Assembly: GCA_026415495.1 (NCBI GenBank)
Contig: JAOAGZ010000016.1
Coordinates: forward strand, 1-41,581
Reading direction: 5' to 3'
Origin: Eximiradius proteiniborus
GTDB taxonomy: Bacteria > Bacteroidota > Ignavibacteria > Kapaibacteriales > UBA2268
DNA: 41,581 nucleotides
Below the pieces are notes generated by a model that saw only the letters and a list, made by a program, of their open reading frames with translations, ran no database searches and was not told where the DNA came from. The position numbers were made by a program, and so were the translations under genes. Numbering within the stretch: the first letter of the stretch is position 1; every line of letters starts with the position of its first letter. Positions 29,703 to 40,158 of this stretch are shown piece by piece.

Positions 29703-30787
29703 TACATTTCAATTTCAATAGATTTATTTAAATTTTCGTAATTATGTTTTCTCAATTCTTTAATCAGTTCTAAAGTAGCTTCTTTTATTGTTCTTGCTTG
29801 GTTTGGATATTTTTTGGTTAAAGCCACAGGTTCTCCGCCGTCATTTGCCTCTCTCATTTCAATGTCGAGCGGAATTTGACCTAATAACGGAACATTTTCT
29901 TCGTAAGCAATGATTTTACCACCATCTTTGCCGAATATATAATACTTTTTATCTGGCATATCAGGAGGAGTAAAATAGCTCATATTTTCTACAATTCCCA
30001 AAATATCTACATTTACTTTTTTGAACATAGCTATGCTTCTGCGAACATCTGCAAGTGCAATTTCCTGTGGGGTTGTAACAATAACCGCACCATTGAGTGG
30101 CACTTTTTGCACTAATGTTAGCTGAATATCACCGGTTCCGGGTGGCAAGTCAAATACAAGAACATCAAGTTCGCCCCATTCGATTTGTTCGAATAACAAT
30201 GAAAAGTAGCTTGCGAGCATAGGACCACGCACAATTGCTGCTTCGTTTCTATTTAGAACAAATCCCATAGAAGCGATAAACAAATTTTCATCACGTTTTA
30301 TTGGCACTGCAACTGTATTGCCGTGGCTATCTGTAATTGCTTCTAATTTTGCTTCTTTCAAACCAAACATTGTAGGTTGACTTGGTCCATAAACGTCAGC
30401 ATCGAGCAACCCAACGCGTAATCCAATTTTGGATAAAGTAGCCGCGATATTTCCTGCTATAGCTGATTTCCCAACACCACCTTTGCCTGATGCCACTGCA
30501 ATAATATGTTTAACATCTTTTAAAAATTGTCTGTTTGTCCTATCTAAACATACTTCGTTGAATAATAATTCGACATTTTTTGAAATTCCTGCGTTACTCA
30601 ATACTTCTTTGATTTGATGATTAATTATATTTGATACAGTTACAATAGGTCCAACTAAATCGATAGAAATGACAATTTTGTCGTCTATCACTTCAATTTT
30701 TTTTATGGCGTCTAAAGCACTCAAAGATACAGATAAGTGAGGGTCTTCAACTTTTCCGATGATTTGCTTGATTTGTTCAACGTTCAT
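29702..30787 (-). CDS. mrp: Mrp/ApbC/NBP35-type P-loop ATPase, Fe-S cluster carrier
   Basis: IIAVASGKGGVGKSAIAGNIAATL, LLDADVYGPSQPTMFG, VFDLPPGTGDIQLTL, VENMSYF. Confidence 0.93.
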   Translation of the reverse strand: MNVEQIKQIIGKVEDPHLSVSLSALDAIKKIEVIDDKIVISIDLVGPIVTVSNIINHQIKEVLSNAGISKNVELLFNEVCLDRTNRQFLKDVKHIIAVASGKGGVGKSAIAGNIAATLSKIGLRVGLLDADVYGPSQPTMFGLKEAKLEAITDSHGNTVAVPIKRDENLFIASMGFVLNRNEAAIVRGPMLASYFSLLFEQIEWGELDVLVFDLPPGTGDIQLTLVQKVPLNGAVIVTTPQEIALADVRRSIAMFKKVNVDILGIVENMSYFTPPDMPDKKYYIFGKDGGKIIAYEENVPLLGQIPLDIEMREANDGGEPVALTKKYPNQARTIKEATLELIKELRKHNYENLNKSIEIEM

Positions 30788-30789
30788 TT

Positions 30790-32079
30790 TTATTTCCCGT
30801 TATTTTTTGGTAAAAGTAATATTTTAGACAAATTATTCTCATTGTAGTAATTTTCAATTACACGAACAATATCATCAATTGTAATTTTATCAATACTGCA
30901 TATTATGTCGTGTAAGGTTTCAATTTTTTGCGAGACGATTTGATTTTTAATCAGGTTTTGCATTCTTGCGGAAACACTCTCGAATTCCAGAATTTTTGCT
31001 GTTTTATATTGTTCTTTTGCTCTTGAAAATTCGGCTTTTTTAACTTTATTATTCTTAAGTTCGATGAGTTCTTTATAAATAGATTCTTCTGCTTTTTCAA
31101 TTTTTGATTTGTCAGTTGCGATATAATGATATACAGAGCCACAGTCGGAAAACAAATTTAACTGGGAAAAAACAGAGTAGGCAAGTCCTTGCTTTTCACG
31201 GAGATTTTGATAAAGCCGTGATGAAAGTCCGTCACCAAAAATAATATTCAAAAGTGATAATGTATATTTATCTGGGTGATTAGCTCCAAAAATCTGCTTT
31301 CCAAAAATTAAATGTGCTTGCTGTATTGGCTTATTAATTATTTTATTCTGAATAATTGGATTTGGTGTATCTCTCTTAATTTTTTCGCCGTAATTGCATT
31401 TATCTGCAAAATACATCATTACTGTATCAACTACTTTTTCGTTCGGAACGTTGCCTGAAACAGCAATTACAATATTTTGTGGCTGATAGAATTGTTTATG
31501 GAATGCTTCCAAATCATCAGTTGTAATGCTGTTCAATGAATTTATAGTTCCATCGATACTTAATCCAAGAGGATTATTAGGGAAGATGACTTCATCTGCA
31601 ACATCAAAAATGTATTCTTCGGGATCATCATCGTATGATTTTATTTCTTCGATTATGATTTGTCGCTCTTTTTCTATCTCACTTTTTAAGAAAACCGGGT
31701 GAAGAATTATATCAGCTAAAATATCAAAACATTTATTAAAATGAAATTTGGTTGCTCTCACATAGAATAATGTAAGTTCTTTTGTTGTGTATGCATTAGA
31801 ATAAGCTCCAACTGAATCTAATTGAATTGCAATTTGTCGGGAAGTTCTATTCTCGGTTCGCCTATAAACAGAGTGTTCCAAAAAATGAGCAAGACCATTT
31901 TTCCCATTCCGGTCGTCTCTCGAACCAACGGAAATTCCAATCCCGAGTGAAAATGACTCGAGATAAGGTATCTCGTCTGTTATAACAGTAATTCCATTGT
32001 CCAATACAGTTATTCTGGGAGATAATCTAATCTGACTTTCGTTGCTACTCAATTTATTTATGTAATTTTTGTTTTTCAT
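30790..32079 (-). CDS. M16 family zinc peptidase (processing-peptidase-like)
   Basis: GLAHFLEHSVYRRTENRTSRQIA (HxxEH), IIIEEIKSYDDDPEEYIFD, FGDGLSSRLYQNLREKQGLAYSV. Confidence 0.92.
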   Translation of the reverse strand: MKNKNYINKLSSNESQIRLSPRITVLDNGITVITDEIPYLESFSLGIGISVGSRDDRNGKNGLAHFLEHSVYRRTENRTSRQIAIQLDSVGAYSNAYTTKELTLFYVRATKFHFNKCFDILADIILHPVFLKSEIEKERQIIIEEIKSYDDDPEEYIFDVADEVIFPNNPLGLSIDGTINSLNSITTDDLEAFHKQFYQPQNIVIAVSGNVPNEKVVDTVMMYFADKCNYGEKIKRDTPNPIIQNKIINKPIQQAHLIFGKQIFGANHPDKYTLSLLNIIFGDGLSSRLYQNLREKQGLAYSVFSQLNLFSDCGSVYHYIATDKSKIEKAEESIYKELIELKNNKVKKAEFSRAKEQYKTAKILEFESVSARMQNLIKNQIVSQKIETLHDIICSIDKITIDDIVRVIENYYNENNLSKILLLPKNNGK

Positions 32080-32210
32080 AAGCCATAAGAATATTAATCA
32101 AAAATAGCAAATTTAAGCGAAATAAAAAAGTAAGCTTATATTTCTGCAAATCCTTACTGAAATAAGGAAATTATCACTTTCCAGTAGTTATCAATCCATA
32201 ATAATAAATA

Positions 32211-32233
32211 GGGCTTTCATCAGATGAAAGCCC
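32211..32233 (-). terminator. Terminator hairpin downstream of atpG
   Basis: gggctttcatc-a-gatgaaagccc inverted repeat 3' of atpG. Confidence 0.6.
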
Positions 32234-32258
32234 TTTTGAGAATTGAAAAAGAGGAAAA

Positions 32259-33137
32259 TTATTTTGATTTCAAAGCTTCTGCTCCACCAACAATTTCAAG
32301 CATTTCCTTAGTAATAGAAGCCTGACGTTCTTTATTATATTGCAGTTCTAACATACGAATTAAATCGTTGGCATTGCTTGTGGCATTATCCATAGCCATC
32401 ATTCGAGCAGCTTGCTCCGCAGCATTAGATTCAAGCAATGCTTTCCATACCCGAGCATCAATTAGTTTTGGAATCAAAACATCTAAAATTTGCTCTTTAG
32501 ATGGTTCGAAAATATAGTCAAGCGACTTTATGTTGGTTTGTTCAATAGCAGGTTCTATTGGAAAGAGTTGCTTGAGTTGTGGAACTTGCTTTAAAATATT
32601 AATAAATTCATTATAAAATAAAAAGATTTTATCAACCTCGTTGTTCAAGTATAAATTAGTTAATGAAGCAACAATTTGCTGAGCATCCTCAAAACGTAAT
32701 TTACTAAATATATCAGAAAATTCTCTGATAGTATCTATTTTAAAGCGTTTAACAAAAGATACAGCCTTTTTCCCGACAGGGACAATGTGAAAATTTGCAT
32801 TTGGATATTGCTTTTTAAAATCTTCAATGTGGATGTTTAATGATTTGAATAAATTAGTATTGAAGCTACCACATAATCCTCTATCTGAACCAATCAATAC
32901 TATTGCAATATTTTTTATTTCGCTTCTTGTTTCAATAAATGGATTTGAATAATCATTCGCAATAGAGATCAGATTTGATACAGTATCTTCAAGTTTAGAA
33001 AAATAGGGAAGAGCATTTTCTATAGCATTATGTGCACGTCGCATTTTTGCAGCTGAAACCATCTTCATTGCGGAAGTGATTTTTGCAGTATTGCGAACTG
33101 CCCCAATTCTTCGACGAATATCTCTTAAAGTAGCCAT
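32259..33137 (-). CDS. atpG: F1 ATP synthase gamma subunit
   Basis: MATLRDIRRRIGAVRNTAKITSAMKMVSAAKMRRA; C-terminal YNKERQASITKEMLEIVGGAEAL. Confidence 0.96.
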   Translation of the reverse strand: MATLRDIRRRIGAVRNTAKITSAMKMVSAAKMRRAHNAIENALPYFSKLEDTVSNLISIANDYSNPFIETRSEIKNIAIVLIGSDRGLCGSFNTNLFKSLNIHIEDFKKQYPNANFHIVPVGKKAVSFVKRFKIDTIREFSDIFSKLRFEDAQQIVASLTNLYLNNEVDKIFLFYNEFINILKQVPQLKQLFPIEPAIEQTNIKSLDYIFEPSKEQILDVLIPKLIDARVWKALLESNAAEQAARMMAMDNATSNANDLIRMLELQYNKERQASITKEMLEIVGGAEALKSK

Positions 33138-33152
33138 AAATAATCCTTTTGA

Positions 33153-34115
33153 TTACAAGTAAATATCATCAGCTAACAAATAGTTTTGAACATAGTCAGC
33201 AACAGCATCTTCCAATTGAGTAAACTCATAGTTTGGGAAGTATTCCAACAATTTATTGATGTCAGCAACTGTAAAATATTGATACTGATATTTAAGATTA
33301 TCAGGCATATCAATATATTCAATTATTGGATGACGTCCCATTGCTGAAAAAACTGCTTTAATTAATGTATTCCACGAATTTGCTGTTCCGGTTCCCAAAT
33401 TAAAAATGCCATTTATTTCTTTATTATCAATGGTTTTGTAAATAATATCTACACAATCTTTAACATAAACAAAATCTCGTTTTTGTTCTCCATTGGCGAA
33501 TTCTTGTTTATATGACTTAAAAAGCTTCACTCTTCCAGTATCTGAAATTTGATTAAAGGATTTAAAAACCATACTCGCCATATTGCCTTTATGGTATTCG
33601 TTTGGTCCGAATACATTGAAAAATTTAAAACCAACGCAATTAGTATCGAGTTTATTTTCTATTATCCATAAATCAAAGATATGTTTCGAAAAGCCATAAC
33701 AGTTTAATGGTTTGAGATTATGAAAAATCCTATCAGAATATCCATTTGAACCATCGCCATAAGTTGCAGCCGACGAAGCAAAAATGAAGCGAATATCGTT
33801 TTCAAATGCAATACTTGCAAGATGCTGTGAAAACTGATAATTATTTTTAAGCAAGTAGTTTGCATCTTTTTCGGTAGTGTCTGAACACGCACCTAAATGA
33901 ATGATAGCCTCAATATCATCAACGCCATTGTTTTCGAGGAAGTCAAATAATTCATTTTTATCAACATATGTATGAAAAATCTTACCCCGAAGATTTTTCC
34001 ATTTATCTTCTTTTGATAAATTGTCAGAAACAATTATATCTTTTATGCCTTCATCATTTAGTTTTCGTAGAAGGCAAGAGCCAATAAATCCTGCTCCACC
34101 AGTTAATAATATCAT
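33153..34115 (-). CDS. rfaD: ADP-L-glycero-D-manno-heptose-6-epimerase
   Basis: [58 protein letters not shown]. Confidence 0.9.
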   Translation of the reverse strand: MILLTGGAGFIGSCLLRKLNDEGIKDIIVSDNLSKEDKWKNLRGKIFHTYVDKNELFDFLENNGVDDIEAIIHLGACSDTTEKDANYLLKNNYQFSQHLASIAFENDIRFIFASSAATYGDGSNGYSDRIFHNLKPLNCYGFSKHIFDLWIIENKLDTNCVGFKFFNVFGPNEYHKGNMASMVFKSFNQISDTGRVKLFKSYKQEFANGEQKRDFVYVKDCVDIIYKTIDNKEINGIFNLGTGTANSWNTLIKAVFSAMGRHPIIEYIDMPDNLKYQYQYFTVADINKLLEYFPNYEFTQLEDAVADYVQNYLLADDIYL

Positions 34116-35668
34116 TTTAAAGTTTGCTTAAATTTATCAATAAATTCAGTTACAGCAGACTTCAAATTACTTGAGATGTCTTCTGTTAATTCTTTTTTAG
34201 TTTTAATATCGTTTAATATGTTTAAGTATTTTGTGTCCATAAACTCATAAAATTCTTTTTCAAGTCGTTTAAGTGATGAAACCGGCAAGTCATCAAGAAA
34301 ACCAGCAGTTGCGACAAATATTAATGCAATTTGCTTTTCTACTGGCAAAGGATTGAATTGTGGTTGTTTTAATATCTCAGTAAGTCGTGCACCACGTGTC
34401 AATTTTGCCTGAGTTTCTTTGTCCAAATCTGAACCAAATCTCGCAAAAGCTTCAAGCTCACGAAACATAGCAAGTTCCACTTTCAATGGACCAGCTATTT
34501 TCTTCATAGCTTTGTTTTGTGCATTACCACCAACGCGCGATACTGAAATACCAATATTCAGTGCTGGGCGAATACCTGCATTGAACAAGCCTGGTTCAAG
34601 ATATATCTGACCGTCAGTGATCGAAATTACGTTTGTTGGGATATAAGCAGAAACGTCGTTTGCTTGTGTTTCAATTACAGGCAGTGCTGTGAGCGAGCCA
34701 CCACCATAATCTTGATTATATTTAGCTGCACGTTCCAGTAAGCGGCTATGAAGATAGAAAATATCGCCGGGATAAGCCTCGCGTCCGGGTGGACGTCTCA
34801 ATAACAAAGAAACTTGTCTATAAGCAGCTGCTTGCTTACTTAAATCATCATATATAATTAATGCATGCATACCGTTGTCGCGGAAATATTCGCCCATAGA
34901 ACAACCGCAATATGGCGCGATAAATTGCATTGGTGCCGGATCGGAAGCATTTGCTGCAACGACAATTGTATAATCCATTGCTCCATATTCTTGCAAAGTT
35001 GCAACAACGTTAGCAACAGTCGAAGCTTTTTGTCCAATAGCAACATAAATGCAATAAACAGGTTGAATTCCTAACGAAGCTGCTTCTTCGGTGTGTGTAT
35101 ATTTTTGATTGATGATTGTGTCCAATGCAATTGTTGTTTTACCTGTTTGACGGTCGCCTATGATTAACTCACGTTGTCCACGTCCAATTGGAATGAGAGC
35201 ATCGATTGCTTTTATACCAGTTTGAAGTGGTTCTTTTACTGGTTGACGTGGAATTACTCCGGGAGCTTTTCTTTCAATTGGAAGATATTGTTTTGCTTGA
35301 ATTTCTCCTTTGCCGTCTATTGGCATACCCAGAGGATTTACCACTCGACCCAAAAGCTCTTTTCCTACAGGAACAGATGCAATTCTTCCTGTTCTTTTTA
35401 CTATATCGCCCTCTTTTACCTTGCTATCATCGCCGAAAAGCATCACGCCAACATTATCTTCTTCAAGGTTGAGAACCATTCCCATAACACCGTTAGGGAA
35501 TTCAACTAGCTCAGAAGACATTACTTTGTTCAAACCATAGATGCGAGCAACACCATCACCTACTTGCAGAACTGTTCCTACTTCGTAAAGGTCGATTTCA
35601 TTTTCAAAGCCAGCAAGTTGCCGTCTCAGTATTGCTGATATTTCTTCTGGTCTAACTTCTACTACCAT
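34112..35668 (-). CDS. atpA: F1 ATP synthase alpha subunit
   Basis: [68 protein letters not shown]. Confidence 0.97.
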   Translation of the reverse strand: MVVEVRPEEISAILRRQLAGFENEIDLYEVGTVLQVGDGVARIYGLNKVMSSELVEFPNGVMGMVLNLEEDNVGVMLFGDDSKVKEGDIVKRTGRIASVPVGKELLGRVVNPLGMPIDGKGEIQAKQYLPIERKAPGVIPRQPVKEPLQTGIKAIDALIPIGRGQRELIIGDRQTGKTTIALDTIINQKYTHTEEAASLGIQPVYCIYVAIGQKASTVANVVATLQEYGAMDYTIVVAANASDPAPMQFIAPYCGCSMGEYFRDNGMHALIIYDDLSKQAAAYRQVSLLLRRPPGREAYPGDIFYLHSRLLERAAKYNQDYGGGSLTALPVIETQANDVSAYIPTNVISITDGQIYLEPGLFNAGIRPALNIGISVSRVGGNAQNKAMKKIAGPLKVELAMFRELEAFARFGSDLDKETQAKLTRGARLTEILKQPQFNPLPVEKQIALIFVATAGFLDDLPVSSLKRLEKEFYEFMDTKYLNILNDIKTKKELTEDISSNLKSAVTEFIDKFKQTLK

Positions 35669-35692
35669 AAAAACTTACCTATATATTTGTTG

Positions 35693-36235
35693 TTAATTCT
35701 CTGAAATTAATTTTTGATGCAATTTATTTAACATTGTGGAAACAGATGCATCATAGATTGTATCTTCTACTTTTACTTTAATACCACCTTTAAGTGATTT
35801 ATCTATTATATAGTTGCTGATTATTTTCAAATTTAATTTTTTTGAGATATTGTCTTCGATTTTCTTTTTAATTTCCTGAGCCAATTCATTTGCAGTATAA
35901 ATATCGATTTCAACTAAGCCTTGTTCTGTGTAGTATATCCTTTTGAATTGTTTGATTATATCAGGAATTAATATTTCTCTTCTTTTATCAGCAAGCAAAA
36001 CTAAGAAATTCAGTACAATTTCGCTTACTTGATTAGAAAATATCTCTTTAAAAATTTTAATTTTATGATGTGCTTTAATAATTGGACTTTTAATTAAATT
36101 ACGCAGATCTTGGGAAGCCGAAAGTATTGCTTCGACTTTTATTAAATCATTGAAAGCAGTATCCACAAGATTTAAAGGCTTGGCTGCATCGATTAAAGCA
36201 CGTGCATACCTTATTGAAATACGTTCAGTATTCAT
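35693..36235 (-). CDS. atpH: F1 ATP synthase delta subunit
   Basis: RYARALIDAAKPLN..., C-terminal DKSLKGGIKVKVEDTIYDASVSTMLNKLHQKL. Confidence 0.92.
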   Translation of the reverse strand: MNTERISIRYARALIDAAKPLNLVDTAFNDLIKVEAILSASQDLRNLIKSPIIKAHHKIKIFKEIFSNQVSEIVLNFLVLLADKRREILIPDIIKQFKRIYYTEQGLVEIDIYTANELAQEIKKKIEDNISKKLNLKIISNYIIDKSLKGGIKVKVEDTIYDASVSTMLNKLHQKLISEN

Positions 36236-36243
36236 AATTAATC

Positions 36244-36738
36244 TCAGTTTTTATTCATTTTTTGAATATAATTCTCAATAATTTTATAGTCTTTTTCAGC
36301 ATCAATTTTTTCTTCTAATATTTTTTCTGTTGCTAATACCACTAAATTAGCAACTTCTTTTCTTAATTCAGAAATTGCTTCATTCTTGCTACGATTAATC
36401 TCTCGTTGTGCTTCTTCAATTTTTTGATTTTTGATTTTATCAGCCTCTTCTAATGCTCGCTTTATATGTAATTCAGACTGTTGGCGTGCGTCCGCAAGCA
36501 TTTGAGCAATTTCATTTTGAGTTGCATTCAGTTTCTCTTCACGTAAACGAACGAGTTCTTCAGCTTTTTTCTCTTTTTCGGCGGCATCATCAAGAGCTTT
36601 CTTTATTCTTTCTTCCCGAGCTTTTAGAGCATTACTGATTGGTTTAGCACCAAACTTAATTAATATAAATAAGAAAATTCCGAAATTGACAAGCGACCAA
36701 AAAATTAGTCCCGGCTTTATACTTAATAGAGCATCCAT
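36244..36738 (-). CDS. atpF: FO ATP synthase b subunit
   Basis: N-terminal TM helix then long charged coiled coil; position between atpH and atpE. Confidence 0.93.
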   Translation of the reverse strand: MDALLSIKPGLIFWSLVNFGIFLFILIKFGAKPISNALKAREERIKKALDDAAEKEKKAEELVRLREEKLNATQNEIAQMLADARQQSELHIKRALEEADKIKNQKIEEAQREINRSKNEAISELRKEVANLVVLATEKILEEKIDAEKDYKIIENYIQKMNKN

Positions 36739-36802
36739 AAGCGAACCTTTATAATGATATTATTTTATTTTCTACAACAATGATTTTCATCGATGTTAGG
36801 GA

Positions 36803-36836
36803 TTTTCGTAGAGACATAAAAATGTCCCTACGAAAA
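36803..36836 (-). promoter_or_regulatory. Long intercistronic hairpin between atpE and atpF
   Basis: Operon-sense UUUUCGUAGGGACAU-UUUU-AUGUCUCUACGAAAA: 15-bp stem including one G-U pair, 4-nt loop. Confidence 0.7.
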
Positions 36837-36883
36837 AATTAATTTGTAAAAAAACAAATTATTACCCTAAAATTATTTTCAAA

Positions 36884-37129
36884 TTATTTAAGCACAACAA
36901 GCAACAAACAGATAATTGCAGCAAAGAATGCAATACCTTCGATAAGTGCAGCTGCAATAATCATACTTGTTCTAATGTCGCCTGCTGCTTCTGGTTGGCG
37001 ACCACTTGCTTCCATTGCTGCTGCTGCTAATTTACCAATACCGCTTGCGGCACCAAATACAGTGAATCCAGCTCCAATTCCTGCTGCTAAGTATGCAAAT
37101 GCTTGTGCTAATTCCATTATAATCTCCAA
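36884..37129 (-). CDS. atpE: FO ATP synthase c subunit
   Basis: Two-TM hairpin with GRQPEAAGDIR loop and IIAAALIEGIAFFA carboxylate helix. Confidence 0.95.
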   Translation of the reverse strand: MEIIMELAQAFAYLAAGIGAGFTVFGAASGIGKLAAAAMEASGRQPEAAGDIRTSMIIAAALIEGIAFFAAIICLLLVVLK

Positions 37130-37173
37130 AAAAGTTGATAAAAAACTTTATTAAAATAGCTTTATATAGTAAA

Positions 37174-38184
37174 TTAATGCGTTTCGTGAGCTTCTTCGTG
37201 TCCGTGTTCACCTATTGCCAATCCAACAAATATTGCTGTTAGCATTGTGAAAATATATGCTTGCAAAAAAGCAACTAGTAATTCAAGAAAATATATAAAT
37301 ATTGAAAATCCAACTATTGCCGGAGCGAGTAAAATATTGCCAAAAAAGAACAACAAACCAAGCAATGAAAATAACACAATGTGTCCCGCACTCATATTGG
37401 CAAAGAGACGGATGGTGAGTGCAAAAGGCTTAATAAATAATCCTACAAATTCTATCGGTATCATTATTGGCCATAAGTACCAAGGAGCACCACCTGTAAG
37501 ATGTTTGAACCAGTTCACAACTCCAGAAACTCTCATTGCAGTTATATTAATTACGAAAAATGCAGTTATTGCAAGGGCAAGCGTTACAGGTATCGCTCCT
37601 GTTGCAGTATGCCCTCCAGGAATTAAACCAATAAGATTTAAAACCAAAATAAAGAAAAACAAACCTAAAAAATATGGTAATAATGTATCTGCTGTCTTTT
37701 GAGATGGTATGTTCGGGCGAACTACTTCATCTCTGATATATGATACAAATGTCTCTACAACATTTTGCAAGCCTTTGGGTGCTTTTGTGGGCTCTTTTTT
37801 AAATAGTTTTCCTACCTTAGTAAAAACAAAGGTAAGAAAAATAATAGCAATCCACTGGAATACAACTAAATTTGTAATTGATAAGTCCAAAGTTGGTTTC
37901 CCACCATCGCTTGTGCGGACAATTTCTCCGTGCCCTTTAATTGTATAAACACCTTCTTTCAACATCGAGGAGGGCGATGCATAAATATGAAGCCCATCAT
38001 CAATTAATATGACAGGAAGTTCTGAAATTTTGTGAGGACCAATATAAAAACCAGCGTGATCCCCTAATTCATTTAATAAACTTGTAAAAACATCTTGATT
38101 TTCTTGATTATGATCTGAATGATTTTCTGTATTATGACCTGTGTTTTCTAATATATCTTTGGCTCCAATATCTGAATTATTCAT
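37174..38184 (-). CDS. atpB: FO ATP synthase a subunit with extended N-terminus
   Basis: FAMNxSAGH-type segment (LTIRLFANMSAGHIVLFSLLGL), FLELLVAFLQAYIFTMLTAIFVGLA. Confidence 0.95.
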   Translation of the reverse strand: MNNSDIGAKDILENTGHNTENHSDHNQENQDVFTSLLNELGDHAGFYIGPHKISELPVILIDDGLHIYASPSSMLKEGVYTIKGHGEIVRTSDGGKPTLDLSITNLVVFQWIAIIFLTFVFTKVGKLFKKEPTKAPKGLQNVVETFVSYIRDEVVRPNIPSQKTADTLLPYFLGLFFFILVLNLIGLIPGGHTATGAIPVTLALAITAFFVINITAMRVSGVVNWFKHLTGGAPWYLWPIMIPIEFVGLFIKPFALTIRLFANMSAGHIVLFSLLGLLFFFGNILLAPAIVGFSIFIYFLELLVAFLQAYIFTMLTAIFVGLAIGEHGHEEAHETH

Positions 38185-38209
38185 AAGATACCTTTATTTT
38201 TATTTCAAT

Positions 38210-38506
38210 TCAAGCATTTATTTTTTTATGAATATAATAAATTTCAATAATTTTTAAAATAAAAATTGCAGAAAACAACGATACCAAAAACGAAACAATT
38301 TCAAAATTTGTGTATTTGATAATGAGAAAAACGCTAAATAATATAATAGCCAATCTAATAATAATTGAGAAAATGATGATTTTATAAAAAATATCCCATT
38401 CTTTTAATATTGCTCTTTTGATAAAAAACAGCGCGAGAACAAAATCAAAAATTCCAAGCAATATGCCAATTAATACGCCCATTTTATTCTTCTGAAAAAT
38501 CAACAC
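38210..38506 (-). CDS. Small membrane protein, possible AtpI-like ATP synthase accessory subunit
   Basis: 98 aa, about 3-4 predicted TM segments, 25 bp upstream of atpB on the same strand. Confidence 0.45.
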   Translation of the reverse strand: MLIFQKNKMGVLIGILLGIFDFVLALFFIKRAILKEWDIFYKIIIFSIIIRLAIILFSVFLIIKYTNFEIVSFLVSLFSAIFILKIIEIYYIHKKINA

Positions 38507-38626
38507 GAGTGTATTAGACGTTATTTTGTATATTATAATTGTGATGAAAATTACTTTTTAGTTAATTCTATATTTTTTAAATTGTATAATATATCTTTTA
38601 TGTTTCATTCTTAATTAATAATAGTT

Positions 38627-39820
38627 ATGGATATTTTAAATGGTATTCGCGTCCTTGATTTAACAAATGTTTTATCTGGTCCTTTTGCAACTCTACATCT
38701 TGCTTTATTAGGTGCAGAAGTTATTAAGATCGAAAACCCCGATGCTGGGGATCTTGCTCGTAAATTGGGATGTGTATCGGATTACAACAACAAGCTTCTT
38801 GGCACAAGCTTTATTGCTCAGAATGCAAATAAGAAGTCCGTTACACTGAATTTAAAAGAACCAAAGGCAAAAGAAATTTTTTTGAAGTTAGCTGAAACAG
38901 CAGATGTTGTAGTCGAAAACTTTCGTCCTGGAGTTATGGACAGACTTGGTATTGGATACAAAAAACTTACTGAAATTAATCCTAAGATAATTTACCTTGC
39001 AATTTCTGGATTCGGGCAAACTGGTCCTGATGCATTCAAGCCTGCATACGACCAAATTATTCAGGGATTAAGCGGTGTGATGGCGATTAATGGAACTCCG
39101 GAACTCAATCCATTGCGTTGTGGTTTTCCGGTTTGTGATACAATCGGAGGTATAAACGGAGCATTTGCAGTTATGGCAGCTCTTTTCCATCGTGAACGAG
39201 CAGGGGAGGGGCAGTTTATCGATGTTGCACTTCTTGATTCGGTGATGCCATTTATGGGATGGGTTGTTGCTAATCTTATGCTTGGGGGACAGCATCCGCA
39301 GCTTCTTGGCAATGACAATTTTACAGCAGCACCATCCGGCACTTTCAAAACTAAAGACGGTTATATCAATATTGCTGCAAATAAACAAGAGCAATGGCAC
39401 GCTGTAGCTGATATTCTTGGTGTCCCTGAACTTAAAGAAGACCCAAGATTTAAGGAACGCGATGCTCGTAAGGCAAATCGTTTTGCTCTTACTCCTCTTC
39501 TCGAGGAAAAATTGGTGCTAAATACTACAGCATTTTGGGTAGAGAAGTTAAACCAGGCAGGTGTGCCATCAGGTGAAATCTTAAAGTTGGACGAAGCAGT
39601 AAGTCAGCCGCAAGTTGAGCATAGAAATACTTTTGCAGAAGTTGAACTACAAGGAATTGGTAAGGTGAAACTTTTTAATTTAACAGCTAAGTTTGAGAAG
39701 ACTCCTGGCTTAGTGAAAACACCACCTCCAACATTATCACAGCATACTTACGAAATATTACAAGGCATTGGATATTCAAAAGAAGAAATTGATGAATTTA
39801 AAGCACAAGGCATCGTTTAA
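38627..39820 (+). CDS. CaiB/BaiF family CoA-transferase (class III)
   Basis: GIRVLDLTNVLSGPFATLHLALLGAEVIKIENPDAGD, NANKKSVTLNLKEPKAKEI, VVENFRPGVMDRLGIGY, ISGFGQTGP. Confidence 0.92.
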   Translation: MDILNGIRVLDLTNVLSGPFATLHLALLGAEVIKIENPDAGDLARKLGCVSDYNNKLLGTSFIAQNANKKSVTLNLKEPKAKEIFLKLAETADVVVENFRPGVMDRLGIGYKKLTEINPKIIYLAISGFGQTGPDAFKPAYDQIIQGLSGVMAINGTPELNPLRCGFPVCDTIGGINGAFAVMAALFHRERAGEGQFIDVALLDSVMPFMGWVVANLMLGGQHPQLLGNDNFTAAPSGTFKTKDGYINIAANKQEQWHAVADILGVPELKEDPRFKERDARKANRFALTPLLEEKLVLNTTAFWVEKLNQAGVPSGEILKLDEAVSQPQVEHRNTFAEVELQGIGKVKLFNLTAKFEKTPGLVKTPPPTLSQHTYEILQGIGYSKEEIDEFKAQGIV

Positions 39821-39888
39821 TTTCAAATATTTGATAAAATAATTTGGATAAAATAAAAAATCTTATTATTTTTGAAGTCTAAAAACGT

Positions 39889-39973
39889 GCTCGGATGGCG
39901 GAACAGGTAGACGCACAGGACTTAAAATCCTGTGGGCGAATAGCCCGTGAGGGTTCGAGTCCCTCTCCGAGCA
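39889..39973 (+). tRNA. tRNA-Leu (anticodon UAA)
   Basis: gctcgga/tccgagc acceptor stem, cagga-cttaaaa-tcctg anticodon arm, long variable arm, ggttcgagtcc T arm. Confidence 0.95.
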
Positions 39974-40158
39974 CTGATGAGTTTCCTGCTGTATTTTAAT
40001 CTAATCTTATCGAAAAATACTAAAAAAATTACACGGAATATTGTAATACAATAATATTTACTTTTATTTTGTAGTTTTCGAAAATATTATTTATTCTCTT
40101 CTTTTATTATTTCACAATATTCAATCTTAAATTGTTATGAAATTCCAATTATTTATGT

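Noticed and set aside
35174-35540. Three overlapping plus-strand ORFs opposite atpA
   Set aside because: Shadow ORFs of conserved atpA coding sequence
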